Source of the DNA: Bailinhaonella thermotolerans
GTDB taxonomy: Bacteria; Actinomycetota; Actinomycetes; Streptosporangiales; Streptosporangiaceae
Length of the DNA stretch: 64,000 nucleotides
Direction of reading: 5' to 3'
Assembly: GCF_003594875.1 (NCBI RefSeq)
Contig: NZ_QZEY01000003.1
Span: 620,001-684,000, forward strand
Shown here: positions 17,818-25,031 of the stretch, one piece after another
Position numbering within the stretch: the stretch's first letter is position 1
Layout of the letters: each line of letters begins with the position of its first letter
The notes under the pieces: model-generated
What the model saw: the letters and a program-made list of their open reading frames with translations, nothing else
What the model was told of the DNA's origin: nothing
Database searches by the model: none
Made by a program: the position numbers and the translations under genes

Positions 17818-19490
17818 CAGGCGGTTCCTGCGGGCAGCGGGGAGGAGGCGGCGAGCGGGTTGCCGACGGGGACGTATCCGGCCGCGCGGTCCGCGTCGCG
17901 CGCCCAGCGCACGCCCAGGTTCGCCTTCGCCGGCAGGGGGGCGCCCGCGAGCAGGTCGGCCAGCGGCAGCGGGCAGCCGAACTCGTCCGCGTACGACGCC
18001 AGGCATTCGCGCACCACCGCCCAGACCCTCCCCTGATCCCGCACGTGCCGCGACACCTCCGCCGCGACCTCGCCCAGATGGTTGACCACCAGGCAGTACA
18101 CCACGCGCGACCAGCCCCGTTCGGCGTTGTACGTCAAAGACCGCGCGACGCCCTCCGGCAATCCGGACAGATCATGCCCGACCAGCTTCGTGCCCTCCAG
18201 GTCCCGGAAGACCGCCTCGACCGGATGCCCCCCGGAGTCCAGCCCGACCAGCACGTTCTGCAGGTGCGGCTCCAGGACGACGCCGTGCGCGAGGTAGGCG
18301 TGCAGGACCGGCGGCGCGACCAGCGACACGTACGCCGCCCACCACTCCAGCGGGTCCGGCGCCGATCCGATCACGGCCGCGGCCCGCCCGTGCCCGCTCG
18401 TCAGCGCCCCCGCGAGGACCGGGGTCACCCCGGGGGAGACCACGCCCCAGGGCCCCTCGCGCACGATCACGCCCAGCCCCTCCAGCAGCCGGGTGCCCAG
18501 GTCGGGGGCCCGGTACCCGGGCTCGCGCAGCCACCGGGCCCCGGGGAAGTCCGCCGCGAGCGCGTCGAACACCGGTCCCAGCCGGTCCGTGAGCTCCACC
18601 GCCCCGGCCAGCTCGTACCAGGCGTTCTTGCGCACGCAGTTCGTGATCCGCACGTCGAGGCTGAACTTCAGGCAGACCCCCGCCGCCGGGTCGTACACCG
18701 TCCGCACCGACGAGGTGGGCACGACCGGCGAGCCGTGCCCCAGGTCGATCAGGCGGCCGTCGGAGAGCGGCCCGGCCAGCTCGGCGGCCAGCAGGGACGC
18801 CTGCCAGGGGTGGACGGGCAGCGGGGTGTGGCCGGGCGGGCAGGGCGGGGCCAGCGAGTCGATCACCCCCGTGTCGCCGCCGATCACGCAGTCGCGCACG
18901 CCGAGGAACCGCAGCGGGAACGACGCGTGCGCCTCCGGGGCGTACTCCAGCCACGCGCCCGGCGCGCCCCCTCGCGCCTTCGGAGTGGGGTGGAACGCGT
19001 GGCCGTACACCAGCGACTGCTCCGACTCCAGCCACCGGTCCGGCGGCGGCGCGGCCCCGGCGCGCGCGGCCAGGATGGCCTCGATGGCCGCGCGCCCGGC
19101 CGCGACCTGCCCGGCGAACTCGCCGTTCGGGACGCCGGTGACCGCGGTCAGCTCCGCCTCGGCCAGCTCCGCCAGCCGCTCCGAGCCGACCGGCCGCCAC
19201 ACGCCGTCGCGCAGCTCGTCGGGCGCGCCCGAGAACCGCAGCGAGCAGCCCACCGGCCCGCCGCGCACGCGCAGCAGCGTCCCGGCCAGGCGCAGCAGCA
19301 GGTACGGCTCCGCGGGCCACACCTGCCCGCGCGGACCGGCCAGCTCGCGCACGCAGCATCTGAGCAGCGCGTGCGCGGTCGCGATCTCGGCGGACGCCGG
19401 GTGATCCGCGGGCGCCGCGTGCCCGGCGGGCGCGGGATGACCGGCGGCCGTCGCGGCCTCGGCGGCGGGCGTGACGGAAAGCAGGCTCAA
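17817..19490 (-). CDS. IucA/IucC-family NIS siderophore synthetase 1
   Basis: A 557-residue NRPS-independent siderophore synthetase, which adenylates a carboxylate and couples it to an amine or alcohol. Family motifs are GHAFHPTPKAR, LPVHPWQ, PTSSVRTV, LEPHLQN and FRDLEG, and KANLGVRW near the C-terminus. The start is a TTG at 19490 with AGGAG six bases upstream. A ~30-residue Ala/His-rich segment follows the start. It lies 45 bp downstream of the second synthetase and overlaps the decarboxylase by one base. The specific substrates (citrate or other) are not readable by eye. Confidence 0.92.
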   Translation of the reverse strand: MSLLSVTPAAEAATAAGHPAPAGHAAPADHPASAEIATAHALLRCCVRELAGPRGQVWPAEPYLLLRLAGTLLRVRGGPVGCSLRFSGAPDELRDGVWRPVGSERLAELAEAELTAVTGVPNGEFAGQVAAGRAAIEAILAARAGAAPPPDRWLESEQSLVYGHAFHPTPKARGGAPGAWLEYAPEAHASFPLRFLGVRDCVIGGDTGVIDSLAPPCPPGHTPLPVHPWQASLLAAELAGPLSDGRLIDLGHGSPVVPTSSVRTVYDPAAGVCLKFSLDVRITNCVRKNAWYELAGAVELTDRLGPVFDALAADFPGARWLREPGYRAPDLGTRLLEGLGVIVREGPWGVVSPGVTPVLAGALTSGHGRAAAVIGSAPDPLEWWAAYVSLVAPPVLHAYLAHGVVLEPHLQNVLVGLDSGGHPVEAVFRDLEGTKLVGHDLSGLPEGVARSLTYNAERGWSRVVYCLVVNHLGEVAAEVSRHVRDQGRVWAVVRECLASYADEFGCPLPLADLLAGAPLPAKANLGVRWARDADRAAGYVPVGNPLAASSPLPAGTA

Positions 19491-19535
19491 GGCGGGCTCC
19501 TGACTCGGTGAGGCGGGACTTCGGCGGGCGTGGGT

Positions 19536-21758
19536 TCAGGAGGACCGGCGCAGGTAGTTCGGGCCGGTGATGCCGTAGAACTTGTTGACGTCGCGGGCCC
19601 CCGTGCGTTCCTTGGGCACGAGCGTCCCGGCGGTCACCATGGACTTGCCGACCAGGCGGGCGGCGTCGAGCGTGCGGGCGCGCAGCAGCCGGGCGGCCGG
19701 CTCGCCGCCGTGCGCGTCCAGGGCCTCGGCGAGCCGGTCCCGCAGCACGGCGGGGCCGAGCCCGGCGGCGAACACCACGGCCGCCGCCGCCAGGTGCAGG
19801 GTGATCGTCACGAACACGTCGGCGAGCGCGTGCGGGTCCTGCGTGCACATGCGGGCGTCCCCGAAGGCGGGCGCGTCCAGCCCCGCCGCGCGCAGCCGCC
19901 CCGGGTCCGCGAGCAGCCCGTCGTTGTCCCTGACCAGCAGCCTCAGCGGCTCACCGCGGCTCAGCACGATCGCCAGGTTCTGCTGGTGCGCCTCCAGCGC
20001 GACGCCGTACCGCGCGAAGAGCGTCACGTTCCAGTCGAGGAGCAGGCGGAGGTACTCATCGAGCAGCGCGGCCACGTCGCCGCCGCGGTGCCGTACGGCC
20101 AGATCGGTCAGCACCGTCCCGCCGTACGGCGCGGGCGCGGCGAGCGCGGCCACGGTGACGACCTCCGCGTCCGCCGGGACCTCGGGGTACCGGCGGACCA
20201 TCCAGCCGAGGTACTCGTCGCCGGCGTGCCCGTACGTGCTCTCGTCGGGCAGCAGCACGCGCCCCCGGAGGGCGGGCTCGCGGTCGAGGATCCGGGCGAG
20301 CAGGCGCTGCGCGAGGGCGCCGTCGCGCAGCGTCCCCGGCTTGATCGACCGGCGGTTGCGCGCGCCCAGCGTGCTCGTCGGCAGCGGGAGCTTCACGTGC
20401 GTGCCGGGCTCGCCGCTCACCACGACCGTCCGCATCGACAGCGTCGGCCGCACCGGGATGTACGGCTCCCGCCCGCCGCCCCCGGGCCCGCGCGGGACCG
20501 GGCCGGGGAGGCCCGGACCGAGGACGCCGAGGAGGGGAAGGAGGGCGCCCGCCCCGGGGAGGACGGACGGCCCGGGGACGAGGCGCGGCGCGGCGGATCC
20601 GGGGAGCGCGGCCGGATCGGGGGCGGAGATCCCGGGACCGCCGGACCCGGGACCGCCGAGGCCGGGGAAGGAGGCGGGGACGCCGGACCCGGAGCCGCCG
20701 GGGCGCGGCCCGGGGACGCCGGGGGCACCGGGCCCTGGATCACCGGGGGCGCCGGGTCCCGGGCCGGCGGGGACGGGGCCCGGGCCGGTGAGGCCGAGGC
20801 GGGGGATCCGGGCGGCGGTCAGCGGGTGGACCGGGAACGCCACGTGATCGGGCCCCGCGTCGGGCCACCAGGCGGGGAGATCGCCCTCGACGACGGCGGT
20901 GTCCCGGGGCACGGCCAGCCAGCGCAGGGCGAACTCCGGGTGGAACTCCGGCGCGTACGCCCGCAGCTCCTCCTCCGACAGCCCCAGCCTGCGCCGCGCG
21001 GTCGGGTACACCGGATGGTCGGCGTACGCGGCGAGCGTGTCGTAGTAGGCGATGGACGCGACCCCGGCCAGGGGCCGCAGCCGCCCGGTGACCGAGGGCC
21101 AGGCCGCCGCGTGCAGCTCCAGGGTGCGCAGCGTCTCGCGGCACTCCTCGGCGAACCCGGGCACGTCGTCCCCCGGATCGGCGAGCGCCTCCAGCGTCCG
21201 CAGCACCGTCTCCAGCGGCGGCGCGGCCCCCGGCGCGACCACGAAGTCCTGCGTGAACCCGCCGGGCGCCAGCCGTACGGCCTCCCCGGTGGGCAGGTCG
21301 AGCACGATGCCGCCGCGCACCCGCGACACGCGCCGCCCCAGGCCCCCGTAGTCCTCCCGCAGCAGCGCGTCCAGCACCCGTCCCGACAGGTACGCCTCCG
21401 GGTCCTCGGCGCCGGCCGGGCCCGCCGGTCGGCGCCGCGCCCGGGGGACGACCGATCTCCCGGAGGGCGCGGCGGATCTTCCGGAGGGCGCTGAGGAGCC
21501 GGAGGACGCGGCGGATCTTCCGGAGGGCGCTGAGGAGCCGGGGGGCGCGGCGGAGCGCTTCGCGGGCGCGGGGGACCGCACGGAGGCGGCGGGCCTGGCG
21601 GAGGCGGGCGGCGCGGCGGTGCGATGCGGCCCGGAAGACCCGGAAGGCCCGGAAGAGCCGGAGGGCCCGGAGGACCCGGAAGAGCCGGAGGACCCGGAAG
21701 GTCCGGAAGGTCCGGAGGGTTCGGAGGTCGCGTGGTCGGGCACGGGAACGGCGGTCAT
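19536..21758 (-). CDS. IucA/IucC-family NIS siderophore synthetase 2 with long low-complexity insertions
   Basis: A 740-residue synthetase, longer than the usual ~600. The NIS core is clear: DHPVYPTARRRLGL, PVHPLTAARI, RPTLSMRTVVV, HVKLPLPTS, ALEAHQQNLAI and LVRDNDG. Two extra segments explain the length: an N-terminal ~120-residue Ser/Gly/Pro repeat (PSGSSGPSGSSG type) and a ~100-residue Pro/Gly insertion between the HPLTAARI and PTLSMRT motifs, close to the ATP site. Both look like recent tandem expansions at DNA level. The ATG at 21758 overlaps the ATP-grasp stop (ATGA), so translation is coupled. The open frame upstream of 21758 is spurious. Confidence 0.88.
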   Translation of the reverse strand: MTAVPVPDHATSEPSGPSGPSGSSGSSGSSGPSGSSGPSGSSGPHRTAAPPASARPAASVRSPAPAKRSAAPPGSSAPSGRSAASSGSSAPSGRSAAPSGRSVVPRARRRPAGPAGAEDPEAYLSGRVLDALLREDYGGLGRRVSRVRGGIVLDLPTGEAVRLAPGGFTQDFVVAPGAAPPLETVLRTLEALADPGDDVPGFAEECRETLRTLELHAAAWPSVTGRLRPLAGVASIAYYDTLAAYADHPVYPTARRRLGLSEEELRAYAPEFHPEFALRWLAVPRDTAVVEGDLPAWWPDAGPDHVAFPVHPLTAARIPRLGLTGPGPVPAGPGPGAPGDPGPGAPGVPGPRPGGSGSGVPASFPGLGGPGSGGPGISAPDPAALPGSAAPRLVPGPSVLPGAGALLPLLGVLGPGLPGPVPRGPGGGGREPYIPVRPTLSMRTVVVSGEPGTHVKLPLPTSTLGARNRRSIKPGTLRDGALAQRLLARILDREPALRGRVLLPDESTYGHAGDEYLGWMVRRYPEVPADAEVVTVAALAAPAPYGGTVLTDLAVRHRGGDVAALLDEYLRLLLDWNVTLFARYGVALEAHQQNLAIVLSRGEPLRLLVRDNDGLLADPGRLRAAGLDAPAFGDARMCTQDPHALADVFVTITLHLAAAAVVFAAGLGPAVLRDRLAEALDAHGGEPAARLLRARTLDAARLVGKSMVTAGTLVPKERTGARDVNKFYGITGPNYLRRSS

Positions 21759-23104
21759 GCGATCACCCAGGGGTCGGCGGCGAGGCGGGCGTTGACGGCG
21801 TGGTCCAGGGTCTGCGGGTCGGGGGCGATGGCGCGGATCACCGCGAGGTAGTCGCGGTTGGTCCCGGCCGGCTCGACGCGGTCGCCGGGGGAGCGGAGGG
21901 GACGGTGCCAGAGGCGCACCTCCTCGCCCGGGAGGGGGTCGGCGGCGGGCGGAGCGCTCACGATGGTTCCCGCGCGGTCGGCGACCACACTCACCGCGGC
22001 CGCGGCGCCCTTCACCTCCCCGGGGCGCGGCAGGCCCGCCGGCAGCGGCTCGCCGAGGTGGAGGCGGAGGATCAGCTCGAACAGCGGGATCCCCAGGAAC
22101 TCGGCCAGCAGCAGGTCGCAGTTGTCGCCGATGACCCGGTAGTTGACCTCGATGATCCGGGGACCGGCCGGCGTGGTGACGTACTCGGTGTGACACGCCC
22201 CCAGCCCCACGCCGAGCGCCCGCAGCGCCGCGAGCACGTGCTCGCGTTTGGCCGGCTCGCCGGGATCCCAGTCGAGGCGTTCCTCGACGAAGTGCGGCGG
22301 AGCGCCCAGCGTGGTCCGGAACCCGCCGAGGACGTGCAGCCGCTCCCCGTCGCCGAGGGTCTCCAGCGTGCGCAGCTCCCCGGGCAGGTACTCCTCCGCG
22401 ACCAGCGGGTCCGCGGGCCGCCGGGCCGCGATCGCCCCGGCCGCCGCGCGCAGCTCCGCCGCGTCCCGCACCAGCACCACGTCCTCGCTGGCCACCCCCT
22501 CCCGCGGCTTCACCACCGCCGGATACGGCCCGCCGTACCCCAGGTCGTCGTCCGCGGGAACGTTTCCGTCCCCCGCGCGCCCCGGCCCGCCGTCCCCCGC
22601 GTCACCGCCGGGCTCATGCCGTACGGCGTGAGCCCCGGGCCCCGGCCGTACGGCGCCGGCGGCGGGCTCGCCCGGCTCGGGCCGTACGGGATGGGGCGCG
22701 GGGCCTGGCGGGCGGGGCGGGGGGCGGAGCCGGGCGGAGTGGACGCGCTCGACTCCCGCGGCGGCCAGCGTGGACCGCATCAGGGCCTTGTTCTTGCAGT
22801 TCAGGGCGGCGCGCCAGTCCTTGGCGGGGAGGCCGAAGTACGTCGCGGCGAGGGCGGTGGGCGCCTGGAGGTGGTCGGAATTGGAGAAGATCGCCACAGG
22901 ACGATCATGACGGGATATCGTGTCGATCACCGCACGGAAGTCGCGGACCTCGCAGGGCAGCACCTCGGCGGGGCCGTACAACCCCTCGTGCGCGGCGGGC
23001 TGGTCGGTCAGCACGGTCACGGGGTGCCCGAGCGCGCGCGCGGCGGGCCAGAACCCCAGCGTGACCGAGTCGGTCGGGTTGAGCGCGGTGATGTAGAGCC
23101 GCAC
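21755..23104 (-). CDS. ATP-grasp ligase, first gene of the siderophore operon
   Basis: A 449-residue ATP-grasp enzyme related to carboxylate-amine ligases. It has an N-terminal Rossmann-like domain (LYITALNP; VLTDQPAA), a central lysine loop YPAVVKPREGVAS, EEYLPGE, and the metal-binding end IIEVNYRVIGDN. Such enzymes join a carboxylate to an amine through an acyl phosphate, so it may make or extend an amide of the siderophore. The GTG at 23104 has GGAG nine bases upstream and is preferred to the GTG at 23113. A ~60-residue Pro/Arg/Gly insertion encoded by DNA with three CCGTACGG copies separates the first two domains. An iron box lies 16 bases upstream of the start. Confidence 0.85.
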   Translation of the reverse strand: MRLYITALNPTDSVTLGFWPAARALGHPVTVLTDQPAAHEGLYGPAEVLPCEVRDFRAVIDTISRHDRPVAIFSNSDHLQAPTALAATYFGLPAKDWRAALNCKNKALMRSTLAAAGVERVHSARLRPPPRPPGPAPHPVRPEPGEPAAGAVRPGPGAHAVRHEPGGDAGDGGPGRAGDGNVPADDDLGYGGPYPAVVKPREGVASEDVVLVRDAAELRAAAGAIAARRPADPLVAEEYLPGELRTLETLGDGERLHVLGGFRTTLGAPPHFVEERLDWDPGEPAKREHVLAALRALGVGLGACHTEYVTTPAGPRIIEVNYRVIGDNCDLLLAEFLGIPLFELILRLHLGEPLPAGLPRPGEVKGAAAAVSVVADRAGTIVSAPPAADPLPGEEVRLWHRPLRSPGDRVEPAGTNRDYLAVIRAIAPDPQTLDHAVNARLAADPWVIA

Positions 23105-23119
23105 GGGAGCCACTCCAGT

Positions 23120-23138
23120 TGAGGTGAGGCTAACCTAA
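23120..23138 (-). promoter_or_regulatory. IdeR/DtxR iron box of the siderophore operon
   Basis: On the minus strand the site reads TTAGGTTAGCCTCACCTCA, matching the consensus TTAGGTTAGSCTAACCTAA at 17 of 19 positions. It lies just upstream of the ATP-grasp start, so the four-gene operon should be repressed by an iron-loaded DtxR-family regulator and expressed under iron limitation. Confidence 0.9.
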
Positions 23139-23281
23139 CCCGCCGCATCATAACGCCTCGCGAAGCCGCCATCGATACCGGATCGAGCGTCGTCCGTTAC
23201 CACATCTTGACCGTGTTGGGCGGTTTCCATCGGGCATATGCCCTTAGTCCGTGCGGCGGAGGCGTGCGCGAGGATGGTGAA

Positions 23282-24220
23282 GTGGAGATCGCCGCTGAGG
23301 AAGCAGGCCTGATCGGGCCGTTACTACTGGCGCGCAGCACCGTCGACAGGTCGGCGCTGCTGCGCGGGGACACCGAATGGCTGGCCCGGGCATGGGCGGA
23401 TCCGAGCACTCGCGTGCTCGTCGTCGATGACGCGCGGGCCCTGGTACGCCGGGGGGCGGCGGGCGCGGAACTCGTGTTGCTGCCGCCGGACCGGGCTCCG
23501 GAGGGGGAACGCTATCTACTGGGGGTGGACGACGCCGGAGTCGCGTACTTCGCGGTCGCGGCGCCGCTGCCCGATCCGGCCGGGCTGCCGGGCCGGCCGG
23601 ACGCCGAGCCCGCCAACCTGCGCCAGGCCGGCGCGCAGCTTGACGACAGGGACGCGGGACTGCTGGTGTACGCGGTCGCGCTGGAGGCGTGGCACTCGAC
23701 CCACACGCACTGCCCGCGCTGCGGGACCGAGACGCTGGTCACGGCGGGCGGGCACATGCGGCTCTGTCCGCGGGACGAGAGCCAGCACTTCCCGCGCGTG
23801 GACCCGGCCGTGATCATGCTGGTGCACGACGGGGCGGACCGCTGCCTGCTGGCCCGCAACCCGTCCTGGCCGGAACGCCGGTTCTCGGTGCTCGCCGGCT
23901 TCGTGGAGCCGGGGGAGTCGCTGGAGGGCGCGGTGCGCCGCGAGGTCGCGGAGGAGGTGGGCATCGACGTCACCGACACGCGGTACCTGGGCAGCCAGCC
24001 CTGGCCGTTCCCGCGCAGCCTGATGCTCGGCTTCTTCGCCCGCGCGGTCTCGTACGACATCCGCATGGACGCCGAGGAGATCGCCGAGGCGCGCTGGCTC
24101 ACCCGCGAGGAGCTCGCGCTGGCCGCGACGACCGGGGAGATCATGCTCCCGTCGGAGGTGTCGATCGCCCGCAGGCTCATCGAGACCTGGTACGGCGGCC
24201 CGCTCCCGGGCTCCTGGTGA
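23282..24220 (+). CDS. nudC: NADH pyrophosphatase / NAD-capped RNA hydrolase NudC
   Basis: A 312-residue NudC. The Nudix box is GFVEPGESLEGAVRREVAEEVGI-like, followed by the NudC-specific SQPWPFPRSLM. The zinc ribbon before it has CPRCG and then LCPRDES, so the fourth cysteine is replaced, as in other actinobacterial NudC proteins. The family hydrolyses NADH to NMNH and AMP and removes NAD caps from RNA. I chose the GTG at 23282 because GAGGA lies seven bases upstream; the open frame extends to 23207. It is divergent from the siderophore operon and ends before hairpin D. Confidence 0.92.
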   Translation: MEIAAEEAGLIGPLLLARSTVDRSALLRGDTEWLARAWADPSTRVLVVDDARALVRRGAAGAELVLLPPDRAPEGERYLLGVDDAGVAYFAVAAPLPDPAGLPGRPDAEPANLRQAGAQLDDRDAGLLVYAVALEAWHSTHTHCPRCGTETLVTAGGHMRLCPRDESQHFPRVDPAVIMLVHDGADRCLLARNPSWPERRFSVLAGFVEPGESLEGAVRREVAEEVGIDVTDTRYLGSQPWPFPRSLMLGFFARAVSYDIRMDAEEIAEARWLTREELALAATTGEIMLPSEVSIARRLIETWYGGPLPGSW

Positions 24221-24273
24221 CGAGGAGGCCCCGGCTCACGACGAGCCGGGGCCTCCCGGTCAGGACTTCCTCG

Positions 24274-24419
24274 CGCCGATCATGCGCTTTCAATCACCTG
24301 GTGCGATCGAGGACACCCGGCGGGCTTGAAGACGCTCGGCGGCTCGAAGACGCCTGGCGTGCTCGCAGGCACCATGGCGCTCGCAGGCACCTGCCGTGCT
24401 TGAAGGCGCATGGTCGGCG
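24274..24419. repeat. Large intergenic hairpin D (GTGATC family) with internal repeats
   Basis: Two 20-base arms, CGCCGATCATGCGCTTTCAA (24274) and TTGAAGGCGCATGGTCGGCG (24400), pair with only two G:U-type positions. Between them lie direct repeats: GCTCGCAGGCACC at 24361 and again at 24380, and two GAAGACGC copies. It fills the gap between the convergent nudC and mrx1 genes and shares its outer edge with hairpins at 7653, 34831 and 36002. Confidence 0.7.
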
Positions 24420-24436
24420 CGGAGATCCGGGCGGGC

Positions 24437-24703
24437 TCAGGACTGGGGCTGCGGGGCGGCCTCCAGCAGGCGCTTGACCTGGGCCACCGGGGGGTTCGTG
24501 AGAACGGTCCTGCCGGCCGGGGTCTCGACCACGACCGTGGGGACCATCTGGTTGCCGTTGTTGACGCTCTCGACGAAGGACGCGGCGTCGGGGTGGCGCT
24601 CGATGTCGATTTCCTCGAACGCGATGCCCTCTCGCGTGAGCTGGGTCTTCAGCCGCCGGCAGGGGCCGCACCAGGAGGTCGTGTAGACGGTCAGAGCGCT
24701 CAT
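24437..24703 (-). CDS. mrx1: Mycoredoxin (glutaredoxin-like, CGPC)
   Basis: An 88-residue glutaredoxin-fold protein with the active site WCGPC (Cys12, Cys15), the cis-proline segment QMVPTVVV and the C-terminal helix. It matches actinobacterial mycoredoxin-1, which reduces mycothiol mixed disulfides using mycothiol and mycothiol disulfide reductase. The ATG at 24703 follows a GAGGGAG sequence. It sits between nudC and uvrD2 exactly as in mycobacteria, supporting orthology. Confidence 0.88.
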   Translation of the reverse strand: MSALTVYTTSWCGPCRRLKTQLTREGIAFEEIDIERHPDAASFVESVNNGNQMVPTVVVETPAGRTVLTNPPVAQVKRLLEAAPQPQS

Positions 24704-25031
24704 TTCTCCCTCTCGTCCGCTTGTTCGGAACGTCTCAGAGAGTGCCAACACCGCGCGCCCCCGACAACTTCCCGCCCTCCGCCGCCCCCGTCCCCGCAGG
24801 TCGTACGGCTGCCGCCGCCCCGCCGTACGGCTTCCGCCCGGCTCCGGGCCCGGGGCCGTACGGCGGGTTGTCCACAGGGAGGGGCGGGGGTGAGAGGTTT
24901 TCCACAGGGGGCGGGGTGAAGGGCGCGGGCGGGGGCCCGGGCTGGGAGGATGGGGCGTCAGCCGTACTGGATCGGAGCCGCATCGGGACCCGATCGGAGC
25001 TCGATCGGAAACCGGATCGGGAGGAGGGACC
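24704..25031. other. Intergenic region mrx1-uvrD2, rich in CCGTACGG and with two DnaA-box-like sites
   Basis: No gene is supported here. The divergent promoters of mrx1 and uvrD2 must lie in it. It holds CCGTACGG at 24823 and 24856, a one-off variant near 24800, and TTGTCCACA (24868-24876) and TTTTCCACA (24898-24906), two DnaA-box-like nonamers in the same orientation 30 bp apart. Confidence 0.5.

Noticed and set aside
24868-24906. Replication origin
   Set aside because: Only two DnaA-like boxes are present and no dnaA, dnaN, recF or AT-rich unwinding region is in the window.
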